From Kordia zhangzhouensis (GTDB lineage: Bacteria > Bacteroidota > Bacteroidia > Flavobacteriales > Flavobacteriaceae), in contig NZ_LBMH01000004.1 of assembly GCF_001005305.1 (NCBI RefSeq), positions 186,001 through 250,000 on the forward strand: DNA of 64,000 nucleotides, written 5' to 3'. The notes below the pieces were generated by a model. That model had not been told where the DNA came from and made no database searches. It was given only the letters and a program-made list of their open reading frames with translations. Positions 1 to 8,279 of this stretch are shown here, piece by piece (position 1 is the stretch's first letter; each line of letters begins with the position of its first letter). The position numbers and the translations under genes are program-made.

Positions 1-1
1 A

Positions 2-790
2 AAAGATGCTTTCAACATAAGTAATAGCAGGCTTATGAACGAAAAGGACTTAGAATTAGGGAAACTTTTAAAAGGAAACTTAGGGAAAATCACCACATTT
101 ATCTCTAAATCTGGTTCATTTATGAGCGATTTAGTTTTAGTCCCTATTTATTTGTTTTTTTTCCTGTATTACAGACGATTTTTCCGCGTATTTGCCTATA
201 AGTTATTTCACAATAAGAGTCAATCATTTGTAAACAAAATGATTAATAAAATATACAGAGTACAAAAAGATTACTTAGCAGGATTGCTCAAAGTAATGTC
301 TATAGTAGGGATACTAAACACTATAGCTTTACTCTTATTAGGAATAGAAAATGCAATCTTTTTTGGATTCTTTGCAGCAGTCTTATTGCTTATACCTTAC
401 ATCGGAGTTATTATTGGGGCGATGTTGCCAGCAGTAGTTGCACTTGCCACCAAAGATTCTATTTGGTATTCGGTAGGTGTTATAGGTATTTTTGGGTTCA
501 TACAATTTATAGAAGGAAACTTTATTACACCAAAAATAACAGGATCTAAAGTAAGTCTAAACTCTTTTATAGCCATATTGTCATTAATTGCTTTTGCAAT
601 GTTGTGGGGAATTTCAGGAATGATAGTAGCTCTTCCTATTATGGCGACACTTAAAATTATTTTTGATCACACACCAGGCTATCAAGCTTATGGTTTTGTA
701 ATGGGCGAACCAGTAGATGCATTATTGCAAAGTAAGGCTAGGCAACGACTTAAAAAGTGGAAAAATATGAGGAAGGAAAAGGCTCAATAA
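2..790 (+). CDS. AI-2E family transporter, 5' truncated
   Basis: C-terminal part of a polytopic membrane protein of the AI-2E/PerM permease family. At least five hydrophobic segments are visible, including a GIEN-type stretch followed by LIPYIGVIIG and the FIEGNFITPKI motif, both typical of the family. The reading frame is open back to base 2, so the Met at base 35 is internal and roughly the first 100 residues of a usual 350-residue protein lie outside the window. Family members are proposed exporters or ion-coupled carriers; the substrate cannot be told from sequence. The C terminus is basic. The next gene starts about 80 bp downstream on the same strand. Confidence 0.85.
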   Translation, partial: KDAFNISNSRLMNEKDLELGKLLKGNLGKITTFISKSGSFMSDLVLVPIYLFFFLYYRRFFRVFAYKLFHNKSQSFVNKMINKIYRVQKDYLAGLLKVMSIVGILNTIALLLLGIENAIFFGFFAAVLLLIPYIGVIIGAMLPAVVALATKDSIWYSVGVIGIFGFIQFIEGNFITPKITGSKVSLNSFIAILSLIAFAMLWGISGMIVALPIMATLKIIFDHTPGYQAYGFVMGEPVDALLQSKARQRLKKWKNMRKEKAQ

Positions 791-867
791 AATCCTAACT
801 TTTTTATAATTCTCCAATTCATTTTAAATTCTTGTCTATCTTTATATAAAATTTATTAAACATAAAA

Positions 868-1425
868 ATGAAGGTATTTGTAAAATTTGATTTTAACGCA
901 GTTTGTGCAAAAATACTAAGCGAAAAGCTCGACGAACTAGACGTTAAGTATAAAATTTTAGGTTTTGGAGAAGTTGAGTTTTTGGAAAAACTTTCTTCAC
1001 AGAAGTACGATACCTTTGTGCAGAGTTTGGACAATTATCACATTGAAATTGTTGAAAACCAAAAAAGTATTTTGGTACAAAAAATCAAAGATACCATCGT
1101 AGATATGGTTTTTAATGAAGATGCAAATATCAATGTTAAAACCTCTGCATATTTAGCCGATGCCTTAGGACACAGTTATGGATATCTTTCTAATCTATTT
1201 TCTGAAGTTACCTATACGTCTATTGAAAACTTTATCATATTACAAAAAATAGAATATACCAAACAGTTGATAATTGAAGGAAACTTAAGTTTAACAGAAA
1301 TTGCTTTCAAACTCAACTATTCGAGTGTAGCACACCTAAGTACACAATTTAAAAATACCACAGGAATCACACCAAGTGCGTTTCAACGGATTATTGCAAA
1401 ACGAAGAGCAATTCAAAAAAAATAA
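868..1425 (+). CDS. Short AraC-family transcriptional regulator
   Basis: A 185-aa protein with a C-terminal double helix-turn-helix of the AraC type (about residues 92-178), including the characteristic SLTEIAFKLNYSSVAHLSTQFK helix pair and a GITPSAFQ end. The N-terminal 90 residues are short for an AraC effector domain and I do not recognise them. It sits 9 bp before a response-regulator gene and a histidine-kinase gene on the same strand, so the three probably form a signalling operon. Similar short AraC proteins beside receiver genes are common in Flavobacteriaceae; the target genes are unknown. Confidence 0.85.
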   Translation: MKVFVKFDFNAVCAKILSEKLDELDVKYKILGFGEVEFLEKLSSQKYDTFVQSLDNYHIEIVENQKSILVQKIKDTIVDMVFNEDANINVKTSAYLADALGHSYGYLSNLFSEVTYTSIENFIILQKIEYTKQLIIEGNLSLTEIAFKLNYSSVAHLSTQFKNTTGITPSAFQRIIAKRRAIQKK

Positions 1426-1434
1426 CCTTACCAC

Positions 1435-1881
1435 ATGAATCAAGATTATATAAACATAGCATTGGCAGATGATGACGAAGATGATCGTTTGTTTTTTACA
1501 GATGCTTTTGATGAATTGAAAATTCAAACAAGAGTCACTACCTACAATGATGGTGTTTACTTAATGGACTATTTGAATAGTGAAGATGCACTTCTTCCCA
1601 ATGTACTTTTCTTAGACTTAAACATGCCTAGAAAAACAGGAATGGAATGTTTAAAAGAAATCAAAGCCAATCCGAAATTTAATGATATTGCTATCGCAAT
1701 CTATTCTACGTCTGCTTCTGAAGAAGACATAGAAAATACATTTATTCAAGGAGCAAATATTTATATCAAAAAGCCAGACAGTTTTAAGAAATTAAAAAAA
1801 GCATTGGCAGAAGTAGTAACCATCAACTGGCAATACCATACAAGTGGTTTAAATAAGGATAATTTTTTACTCAGACTTTAA
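1435..1881 (+). CDS. Single-domain response regulator (CheY-like receiver)
   Basis: A 148-aa stand-alone receiver domain. The acidic pocket is at the N terminus (ALADDDEDD), the phospho-acceptor Asp is about residue 61 in LFLDLNMP, followed by a Ser/Thr in YSTSASEEDI and the conserved Lys in IKKPD. No output domain follows. The gene ends 3 bp before the histidine-kinase start, which argues for co-transcription and for this protein being the direct phosphoryl acceptor of that kinase. It belongs to the Rcp1-like group often paired with CHASE3/PAS kinases in Bacteroidota. Confidence 0.9.
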   Translation: MNQDYINIALADDDEDDRLFFTDAFDELKIQTRVTTYNDGVYLMDYLNSEDALLPNVLFLDLNMPRKTGMECLKEIKANPKFNDIAIAIYSTSASEEDIENTFIQGANIYIKKPDSFKKLKKALAEVVTINWQYHTSGLNKDNFLLRL

Positions 1882-1884
1882 GCT

Positions 1885-3678
1885 ATGCCATTAAGAACAT
1901 TATATAGAGCGTCTTGGTTTGTAAAAGCATCTTTTATTATATGTTTCTTTGTGATATTTTTTGTGGCTGGAGTTACCTATAAAAATATGAGTGACTTGTC
2001 AGAATCGTCCGAGTTGGTTGAGCATAGGTATGAAATTGGAATACAATTGGAAATGGCAATGTCCTATTTGAAAGACGCTGAAACAGGGCAACGAGGATTT
2101 ATTATTACAAAAGATTCTGTATATCTTGATCCATACTTTTCAGGAAGAGAAAATATAAATAACAGTTTGGCAGCACTCAAACAACTGTTGCAGGACAATC
2201 CTACCCAAAAAAAATCATTACGAGAACTTACAGAACTTATTGATGAGCGTTTGGCAAACTTCCAAGAAGCTCAACGTTTTCTTGTTCAAAAAAATAATGA
2301 TATTGAAAGCCCAAAATTCATTCCTATATTTTCTAAAGGAAAAGTGTTGATGGATGAAATTCGTCAAAAAATAAAAGAAATGACGGATTTAGAAAGTTTA
2401 CAATTGCATGAAAAACAAAAAGAATACAAGAACAACTTAAAACTTACCCCAATATTTTTATACATAATAATACTATTAACACTCGTTATTATGGTAATTG
2501 CATATCGAAAAATTATGAATGATGTGCGAATGTTTAAAATAAAAAATGAGCAATTAGAGCTCTTTAGAGAATCTGCTAATCTTTCTGAAATTATTAGCAA
2601 ACATGGTAGATGGAAATGGGATATTGAAGATGATTCTTTTGAGTTTTCAGACAATTTATATAGACTTTTGGGAGAAGAGCCACACTCGTTTCCACCGACA
2701 GTAGAAAATTTCTTGAAATATGTTCATCCAGATGATGTAGAAAAAGTGGCTGAGCAAGTTACTCAAATGCGCGAAGAAAAAGATTTACCATTCATCTTTT
2801 ATAGAGTAGTTCATAAAAACGGAAATATACGTCATTTAAAAGCCTACGGACGAACTGTTACGAACAAGTGGGGAAAACAAAACCTTCTTGGGACAACTAC
2901 CGATATTACAGATGAAATAGCAAATTTCAAAGCACTAGAAGAGCGAAATATAGAATTGGAAAGGAACAATAGAGAGTTATCTGCTTTTAATCATGTGGCA
3001 AGTCATGATTTACAAGAACCATTGCGTAAAATACAAACATTCCTGTCGCGATTGGAAGAAAAAGAAGAAGAAAATTTATCAGCTACGGGAGTCAAATACA
3101 TGTCTCGGATAAAGAATGCGGCTACTCGAATGCGATTGCTGATTGACGATTTGTTGCAATTTTCACGAACCAACAAAGCAGATAAAATATTTGAAATTTC
3201 AGATATAAATGTGCTCTTTGAAGAAGCAATGGAAGATTTAGCAGAAAAAATTCATGAAAAGGAAGCTACAATACATGCAGATAGTTTTCCGAAAATGTAT
3301 GTAATTCCTTTTCAAATACAACAACTTTTTATAAATCTGGTAGGGAATTCTTTAAAATATAAGGCAGAAGATCGCGCTCCCAAAATTACAATTAACTATG
3401 AAAAAGTATCGGCAGAAGGCGAGTCATTACTGAGTAAAACTTCTCATGAAAACTACCATAAAATAACGTACAAAGACAATGGGATAGGTTTTGATAATGA
3501 ATTTGCAGAAAAAATATTTATTCTATTTCATAGACTTCACAATAGGAATGAATATTCAGGAACAGGAATAGGTTTGTCTATCTGCAAAAAAATTGTTCAA
3601 AATCATAGAGGATATATTTTTGCAAGTGGAGAAGAAGGTGTAGGAGCTACATTTACAATTTATCTTCCAATCACATAA
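1885..3678 (+). CDS. CHASE3/PAS sensor histidine kinase
   Basis: A 597-aa membrane kinase. An N-terminal membrane helix (about 13-32) and a second (about 188-207) flank an extracytoplasmic CHASE3 domain with the AETGQRGFII signature. A PAS/PAC module follows (about 228-345), then HisKA with the phospho-acceptor His374 in ASHDLQEPLRK, then HATPase_c with N box (NLVGNSLKY), G1 (DNGIGFD) and G2 (GTGIGLSICKK). All catalytic motifs are intact. It lies directly after the receiver gene and before a strong terminator. The ligand sensed is unknown. Confidence 0.93.
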   Translation: MPLRTLYRASWFVKASFIICFFVIFFVAGVTYKNMSDLSESSELVEHRYEIGIQLEMAMSYLKDAETGQRGFIITKDSVYLDPYFSGRENINNSLAALKQLLQDNPTQKKSLRELTELIDERLANFQEAQRFLVQKNNDIESPKFIPIFSKGKVLMDEIRQKIKEMTDLESLQLHEKQKEYKNNLKLTPIFLYIIILLTLVIMVIAYRKIMNDVRMFKIKNEQLELFRESANLSEIISKHGRWKWDIEDDSFEFSDNLYRLLGEEPHSFPPTVENFLKYVHPDDVEKVAEQVTQMREEKDLPFIFYRVVHKNGNIRHLKAYGRTVTNKWGKQNLLGTTTDITDEIANFKALEERNIELERNNRELSAFNHVASHDLQEPLRKIQTFLSRLEEKEEENLSATGVKYMSRIKNAATRMRLLIDDLLQFSRTNKADKIFEISDINVLFEEAMEDLAEKIHEKEATIHADSFPKMYVIPFQIQQLFINLVGNSLKYKAEDRAPKITINYEKVSAEGESLLSKTSHENYHKITYKDNGIGFDNEFAEKIFILFHRLHNRNEYSGTGIGLSICKKIVQNHRGYIFASGEEGVGATFTIYLPIT

Positions 3679-3703
3679 AATAGGATATCAAGAAATATAG
3701 AGA

Positions 3704-3736
3704 AAAGCTCAAAACCGCCGGTTTTGAGCTTTTTTT
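3704..3736 (+). terminator. Rho-independent terminator after the histidine kinase
   Basis: A 13-bp perfect stem (AAAGCTCAAAACC with GGTTTTGAGCTTT) around a 3-nt loop, followed by a T run. It closes the 868-3678 signalling operon. Confidence 0.9.
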
Positions 3737-3766
3737 ATATAAAAAATACATCAAAATTGAAATCCT

Positions 3767-3828
3767 ATAACAAAGTGTGGAAATCGTGTAACACGTCAAA
3801 ACCGTGTGGGCTATATCTTTGTAGTGTA
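3767..3828 (+). promoter_or_regulatory. Promoter with paired TAAC half-sites, stress-like operon
   Basis: Two TAAC direct repeats at 3768 and 3789 (21 bp apart, two helical turns) lie upstream of a consensus -7 element TATCTTTG at 3814-3821. The blocks ATAAC, AAATCGTGTAACAC and TTTGTAGTGTA recur with exactly the same spacing before the AraC gene at 6185. I infer one operator shared by the two promoters, with the AraC protein at 6185-7213 as the most economical binder. Confidence 0.65.
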
Positions 3829-3867
3829 CAAATGAAGAAAGACTGATGATAAGAAAAAACAAACAAT

Positions 3868-4446
3868 ATGAAGTTAAAATTAAATAGAAGAGTATTCACA
3901 TTTTCCCTTTTAATATTGACAATCGTAGTGTTTTCTAACCTGATTTCATGCGATTATATTACTGAAAATAACAAAGCTAAAATAGAGAAGGAACATCAGA
4001 AAGAAGAAGTGGTTACCAACATGAATGAAGCAAAAATTTTGGTACAAGCATCAGAATATAATTTGGATGTAATCGAATTATGCGAAATCATTAAAAGAGA
4101 AACCAAGGAAGATTCTATCAGAGAAATGTTGAATGGGATTCAAAACGAACAAGAAAAAATTTTTGAAAAATACAAAGAAGTTGCTTCAAACAATATCATT
4201 ACTCTGCCTAGATTTTCTGAACTAGCAACTACTGTTGAAGGAGATGTGAGTACTGATGAAGATTTAAAAGCATATTTGAATTTAATGAATTCTAAAATTT
4301 ACCATCAACGAGACCTAATTAAGAGACTTTCTGATACAACTGACAATTCATCATTCAAAACATTAGCAGATTACGCTAGTGAATCGCTCAGAAATAGTCT
4401 TAAAAAGACAAACGAAACTTTACAAGAATTAGAAAAAGATACATAA
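3868..4446 (+). CDS. Putative lipoprotein, helical
   Basis: A 192-aa protein with a lipoprotein signal (hydrophobic segment then LISC, Cys about residue 28). The mature part is charged and predicted helical, with MNEAKILVQASEYNLDVIEL near its start, reminiscent of DUF4142-type ferritin-like helical bundles, though I cannot confirm that family. It is the first gene of a six-gene operon that includes YtxH and holin-family proteins. Likely role is in envelope stress, inferred from context only. Confidence 0.75.
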   Translation: MKLKLNRRVFTFSLLILTIVVFSNLISCDYITENNKAKIEKEHQKEEVVTNMNEAKILVQASEYNLDVIELCEIIKRETKEDSIREMLNGIQNEQEKIFEKYKEVASNNIITLPRFSELATTVEGDVSTDEDLKAYLNLMNSKIYHQRDLIKRLSDTTDNSSFKTLADYASESLRNSLKKTNETLQELEKDT

Positions 4447-4473
4447 CCAATAATAACAATAAATTCAATCAAC

Positions 4474-4626
4474 ATGAGAAGTTTACTTTACATCATAGCC
4501 GTTATTTTAGTCATAGGTTGGGCATTAGGATTCTTTGTATATAGTGCCGGGCAATTGATTCACGTTTTATTAGTAATCGCCGTAATTGCCATTCTATTAA
4601 GACTAATTGGAGGCAGAAGAGTCTAA
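4474..4626 (+). CDS. lmo0937-like small membrane protein, 50 aa
   Basis: A short frame starts ATG at 4474 and ends TAA at 4624-4626. The product begins MRSLLYIIAVILVIGWALGF, contains two hydrophobic segments and ends with LRLIGGRRV. This is the pattern of the lmo0937 family of small two-helix membrane proteins, common in Bacteroidota and Firmicutes stress operons. It lies between a lipoprotein gene and a ytxH-like gene on the same strand. Function is unknown in the family. Confidence 0.85.
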   Translation: MRSLLYIIAVILVIGWALGFFVYSAGQLIHVLLVIAVIAILLRLIGGRRV

Positions 4627-4677
4627 TCTACTTTACAAGATTACCTAAATCAATTATTAATTTAAAAACAAAAAGAT

Positions 4678-4974
4678 ATGAAAGTTAACAACACAGTATT
4701 AGTATTAGGTGGCGTTGTTGTAGGCGCTGCATTAGGAGTATTATTTGCACCCAAAAAAGGTTCTGAAACAAGAAAAGAAATTGCTGACGGAACTAGAGAC
4801 TTGGCAAACTCTGTAAAAGATAATGTAGATCAAGTAATGAATGAGGTCTCTAATAAATTCAATTCTTTAAAAGAAGAAGGGAAGGAATTAATTGCGAAAG
4901 GAAAAGAAAAAATCAACACTGCTTCAAGAATTGCAAACGATGCTAAAAAAGAAGCTAAAGAAGAATTAGTTTAA
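4678..4974 (+). CDS. YtxH domain-containing protein
   Basis: A 98-aa protein with an N-terminal glycine-rich membrane helix (VLGGVVVGAALGVLFAPKKG) followed by a basic GSETRKEI turn and a long amphipathic helix. This is the YtxH family, linked in Bacillus to general stress. The tail is Lys/Glu/Ala-rich and likely coiled coil. It is flanked by small membrane-protein genes in the same operon. Confidence 0.9.
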   Translation: MKVNNTVLVLGGVVVGAALGVLFAPKKGSETRKEIADGTRDLANSVKDNVDQVMNEVSNKFNSLKEEGKELIAKGKEKINTASRIANDAKKEAKEELV

Positions 4975-4999
4975 ACCAAAGCAATATAGAAAATAATTA

Positions 5000-5398
5000 A
5001 TGGAATCAACCGCATCACATATAGAGTCAATTTACAAAAAGGCAAAGGCCTATACTGAAACTAGCATTGCATTATACAAACTCAATGCTGTTGATAAAGC
5101 AGCAGATGTTGCTTCGTCATTAGTATCATGGCTAGTTTTTGGCTCCATTGGTGTGTTGTTTCTATTATTTGTAAACATAGGTATCAGCTTTTATATTGGG
5201 CAACTGTTAGGAGCTACCTATTTAGGTTTTTTAATTGTGTCACTCTTTTATCTAATAGTAGGTATTTGCGTATACATTTTTAATAAAGACCTCATTACTA
5301 AACCAATTACAAACTTTGTAATTTCTAAATTAACAAGTGCCAATAAAGAAGAAGTTCTAATGTCTAAAAATAATAATGTAAATACAAATGAAAAATAG
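5000..5398 (+). CDS. Phage-holin-family (DUF1469-like) membrane protein
   Basis: A 132-aa protein with two closely spaced membrane hairpins (about 47-72 and 76-98) after an amphipathic N-terminal helix, matching the superfamily III holin-like proteins found in cellular stress operons. There are no phage genes around it, so the name reflects homology rather than lysis. The gene overlaps the next one by 11 bp, indicating translational coupling. Confidence 0.8.
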   Translation: MESTASHIESIYKKAKAYTETSIALYKLNAVDKAADVASSLVSWLVFGSIGVLFLLFVNIGISFYIGQLLGATYLGFLIVSLFYLIVGICVYIFNKDLITKPITNFVISKLTSANKEEVLMSKNNNVNTNEK

Positions 5399-5735
5399 TA
5401 TAGAATTAGAACAAGAAATTTTGAAACTGAGAGCGCAAAAGGCAAGAAATCTTGAAGCATTAAAATCTGATATGTCAAAAGCATATGAAGCATTTAAACC
5501 TTCAAGTATAGCCAATAGAATATTTGTAGATCTTAAAGAAGAACCCAAGTTAAAGAATAATACGTTGCAAGCATTGACAAGCTTAGCTGTTGGATATGTA
5601 TCAAAACGATTAATTGTAGGTAAATCCAATACATTCTTAAAATCTATTATGGGATACCTTGTACAAATTGGAGCTACTAAAATTGTTTCAAATCAAATCA
5701 TAACCGAAACAAACAATCATAATAACAATAAATAA
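5388..5735 (+). CDS. Conserved hypothetical protein of the stress-like operon
   Basis: A 115-aa protein with a charged helical N terminus (LEQEILKLRAQKARNLEALK) and a C-terminal half with modest hydrophobic patches (TSLAVGYVSKRLIVG, GYLVQIGATKIVS) ending in an Asn/His-rich tail. I do not recognise a named family. The start overlaps the holin-family gene by 11 bp, and co-occurrence suggests a partner of that membrane protein. Confidence 0.75.
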   Translation: MKNSIELEQEILKLRAQKARNLEALKSDMSKAYEAFKPSSIANRIFVDLKEEPKLKNNTLQALTSLAVGYVSKRLIVGKSNTFLKSIMGYLVQIGATKIVSNQIITETNNHNNNK

Positions 5736-5757
5736 TAATAATTAAAAAGTATACACA

Positions 5758-5997
5758 ATGAAAAAGATATTCGTATTAGCAATTGCATCAATTTTTACCT
5801 TCGCAACATTAACATCTTGTGAAGAGAAAACAAAAGAAGAAAAATTGATTGAACAAATGGAAGAAGATGGAGCAGAAGTGAAAATAAAAAGTGAGGGAGA
5901 TGAAACTAAAATCAAAATGGAAACTGAAGAAAAATCAGTAAAAATTAAAAAAGAAGAAGGAGAAGAATCTAAAATAAAAGTGGAAGAGAATAAGTAA
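5758..5997 (+). CDS. Small highly charged lipoprotein with KIK repeats
   Basis: A 79-aa product with a lipoprotein signal ending TSC (Cys about residue 21). The mature part is almost only Glu, Lys, Gly, Ser, Thr, Ile and Val in short repeats, with KIK or KIKxE recurring about every 9-10 residues. It is the last gene of the operon before a terminator. No family name comes to mind; an extended surface or periplasmic polyelectrolyte is possible but unproven. Confidence 0.7.
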   Translation: MKKIFVLAIASIFTFATLTSCEEKTKEEKLIEQMEEDGAEVKIKSEGDETKIKMETEEKSVKIKKEEGEESKIKVEENK

Positions 5998-6024
5998 TTT
6001 TCAATTAATTATTAGTTTGATTAT

Positions 6025-6055
6025 AAGCTATTTGAGAAATCAAATAGCTTTTTTG
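6025..6055 (+). terminator. Rho-independent terminator after the stress-like operon
   Basis: A 10-bp perfect stem AAGCTATTTG / CAAATAGCTT with a 6-nt loop, followed by TTTTTT. It ends the 3868-5997 operon before the AraC promoter. Confidence 0.88.
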
Positions 6056-6077
6056 TTTAGTACATATTTAAAATTAT

Positions 6078-6139
6078 ATAACAGTTTGAAAAAATCTTGT
6101 AACACAAAACCTGCTTGCATGTTGGATATTTGTAATGTA
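6078..6139 (+). promoter_or_regulatory. Promoter with paired TAAC half-sites, araC-type gene
   Basis: TAAC half-sites at 6079 and 6100 are 21 bp apart, and TTTGTAATGTA begins at 6129, exactly 23 bp after the AAATCTTGTAACAC block. The same blocks and spacings occur at 3767-3828. The -7 element here is GATATTTG, one mismatch from TAnnTTTG. The arrangement fits autoregulation by the AraC protein encoded just downstream. Confidence 0.65.
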
Positions 6140-6184
6140 GAAAAAAAGCTAAAAAATCAACTTATTAATTAAAAGCCTTACTTT

Positions 6185-7213
6185 ATGAAAAAGATTAAAA
6201 TCAACATCAGTACTATCAGATCGATTTTTAGTAGTTTAGAGAAAGAATGTTTAGGGAATAAGACAGAAACTACAACCGAAAGAGTGCTTGAATTTAATAA
6301 CGAGATTGGATCTGGAATTATAAAAGGATTTAATTTTAATACCAATATTTCATACATTTCGTATGATGTGAAGTTTACTGAAAATACACTCTTGATTTTT
6401 GATCAGGATACAAATAAACAAGCACTTAATTATTTTTACTGCTCAGAAGGTCAACTGAAGCATCATTTCAAGAACTCTACTGACAATGTTACATTTTCAA
6501 GCATGCAAACGGCTATTTTTTCCAATTCTGAAGGAAATGCAAACCACATCTTTATTGAAAAAGATACATGTCAAAAGTTTACGATGATTAGTTTTTTAGC
6601 AACAAAACCAATTTCAGAATCAACAGATGAATTTACAGGTCAACTCTTACAATTATTTCAATCAAAAGAAGTTGATGGTGTTTTCAATTATGTAAGTTCA
6701 TATAACTTAAAGATTCGTGAAAAATTGAATCAAATTGAAACTGTCTCAACAGACGATATTGCTAGTGAATTACTTCGTAAAGGAATGTTGCAAGTATCGT
6801 TATCAATGATTGTTAATCAATATTTTGAAGATGTAAAACGCAGTGAAGAAAATGTACACGGTTTGTCAAGAACGGAAATTCAAACAGTTAAAGAGATGAG
6901 CGAATTCATCAAAAATTACCCAGATCAGCAATTTGATTTAAATTATATCAGTAGAAAATCTGGATTAACACCGGCAAAACTTCAAGAAGGTTTCAAAGCA
7001 TTATTTGGTAGAACTGTATCAAATTTTATTAAAAACGTTCGTGTAGAATTAGCAGAAAGACTGATTAAGACTTCAGACTTGAGTATTTCTGAAATTGTTT
7101 ACACTATCGGATTCAGTAGTAGAAGTTATTTTTCTAAGATTTTTAAAGAAAAATATAACTGTAGTCCTAAGGAATATCAAGACAGAAATTCACTGCCAAG
7201 AATGACTGCATAA
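6185..7213 (+). CDS. AraC-family transcriptional regulator
   Basis: A 342-aa protein. The N-terminal 220 residues form an unrecognised sensor-like domain. The C terminus (about 233-335) is a complete AraC double helix-turn-helix, with LNYISRKSGLTPAKLQEGFK as the first and SISEIVYTIGFSSRSYFSKI as the second unit, ending CSPKEYQD. Its promoter matches that of the preceding operon base for base at the spacing-critical positions, so it probably regulates both that operon and itself. The effector is unknown. Confidence 0.9.
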   Translation: MKKIKINISTIRSIFSSLEKECLGNKTETTTERVLEFNNEIGSGIIKGFNFNTNISYISYDVKFTENTLLIFDQDTNKQALNYFYCSEGQLKHHFKNSTDNVTFSSMQTAIFSNSEGNANHIFIEKDTCQKFTMISFLATKPISESTDEFTGQLLQLFQSKEVDGVFNYVSSYNLKIREKLNQIETVSTDDIASELLRKGMLQVSLSMIVNQYFEDVKRSEENVHGLSRTEIQTVKEMSEFIKNYPDQQFDLNYISRKSGLTPAKLQEGFKALFGRTVSNFIKNVRVELAERLIKTSDLSISEIVYTIGFSSRSYFSKIFKEKYNCSPKEYQDRNSLPRMTA

Positions 7214-7330
7214 AATCATTCATTTTAAGAAAAATTAGGCCCTGAAAATATTAATAAAAATTTTTGTGAATAATACATTAATTTGTTATAGTTTAGCATA
7301 TTGTGGTACGCGAATTGCACAATATGTAGT

Positions 7331-8257
7331 ATGAAAACACGTAACAATTTTATGTATTTGAAAAAGACAATTTTTATTACAAAAATTTGTATGCTATTAA
7401 GCTTTTTAGCTTTCTCGCAACAGCCAAAATTACCGATTAACTCAAATGAAGAAATTGCTCCTATTGGAGAATTGAAAGATGTAGAACTTCAGCAGTTATT
7501 GGAAAAACAGATTAATAATAATCCGAAATGGAGAGGACTCGCAGCACGCAAAAAACTTTCTGTTGGAATTGTTGATCTAAGTGATGTGACAGATATTAAA
7601 TATGCAGGTATCAATGACAAAGAAATGATGTATGCTGCAAGCTTGCCTAAAATTGCAATTTTACTAGCAGCAATGGACGCAATTGAAAATGGAGAATTAA
7701 AAGATACGCAAGAAGTACGGAGAGATTTGCGTTTAATGATTAGTAAATCCAACAATCAAGCTTCTACAAGAATGATTGATCGATTAGGATATGAAAAAAT
7801 TGAAGCCGTTTTGAGAGCTCCAAGAACCAGGTTATACGATGAAGAAGTTGGAGGAGGTTTGTGGGTAGGAAAACGATATGCTGCTGGAGGAGAACGTTAT
7901 CCAGATCCTTTAAAAGGATTGAGCCATGCTGCAACTACCCAACAAGTATGTAGTTTTTACTATCAGCTTGCTCTTGGAAACTTAGTGTCAACGCAACGTT
8001 CTAAAGAAATGTTGGAAATTATGAAAGATCCAGCGTTGCATCACAAATTTGTGAATGTGTTAGACAGTATTGCACCAAAAGCCACTGTGTATAGAAAATC
8101 AGGTTCTTGGCAAAATTACCATTCTGACTCTGCAATGGTATGGGGACCTAATCGTCGTTATATTATAGTTGCTTTAGTTGAAGACGGAACTGGAGAACAA
8201 ATTATGAGAAAGCTAGTAAAACCTTTAGACCGAATTCTTAGGAGAACAAAAAAATAA
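7331..8257 (+). CDS. Exported class A beta-lactamase-like serine hydrolase
   Basis: About 308 aa from the ATG at 7331 (a second ATG at 7352 is also possible; the frame extends up to a TTG at 7301). A signal peptide ends near FLAFSQ. The SxxK nucleophile motif is S-L-P-K (about residues 104-107), the second motif is SKSNNQAS, and the third KSGS replaces KTG. This is the fold of class A beta-lactamases and related D,D-peptidases; without an obvious omega-loop ExxLN, true beta-lactamase activity is doubtful. The next gene, 22 bp downstream, is a nucleotide-translocase-like protein. Confidence 0.85.
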   Translation: MKTRNNFMYLKKTIFITKICMLLSFLAFSQQPKLPINSNEEIAPIGELKDVELQQLLEKQINNNPKWRGLAARKKLSVGIVDLSDVTDIKYAGINDKEMMYAASLPKIAILLAAMDAIENGELKDTQEVRRDLRLMISKSNNQASTRMIDRLGYEKIEAVLRAPRTRLYDEEVGGGLWVGKRYAAGGERYPDPLKGLSHAATTQQVCSFYYQLALGNLVSTQRSKEMLEIMKDPALHHKFVNVLDSIAPKATVYRKSGSWQNYHSDSAMVWGPNRRYIIVALVEDGTGEQIMRKLVKPLDRILRRTKK

Positions 8258-8279
8258 CAGAAAGGAAACGTACTAAATA

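Noticed and set aside
35-37. ATG at 35 as the start of the AI-2E transporter
   Set aside because: The frame is open to the window edge and the family is about 100 residues longer at the N terminus.
819-1034. Minus-strand ORF opposite the first AraC gene
   Set aside because: Ser/Phe/Lys-rich shadow frame with no supporting features.
5000-5398. Prophage indicated by a holin-family gene
   Set aside because: No other phage genes nearby; the family is common in cellular stress operons.
7331-8257. True beta-lactamase resistance gene
   Set aside because: Fold and SxxK match, but the omega-loop Glu motif is not evident and KTG is KSG; a wall-related hydrolase is as likely.
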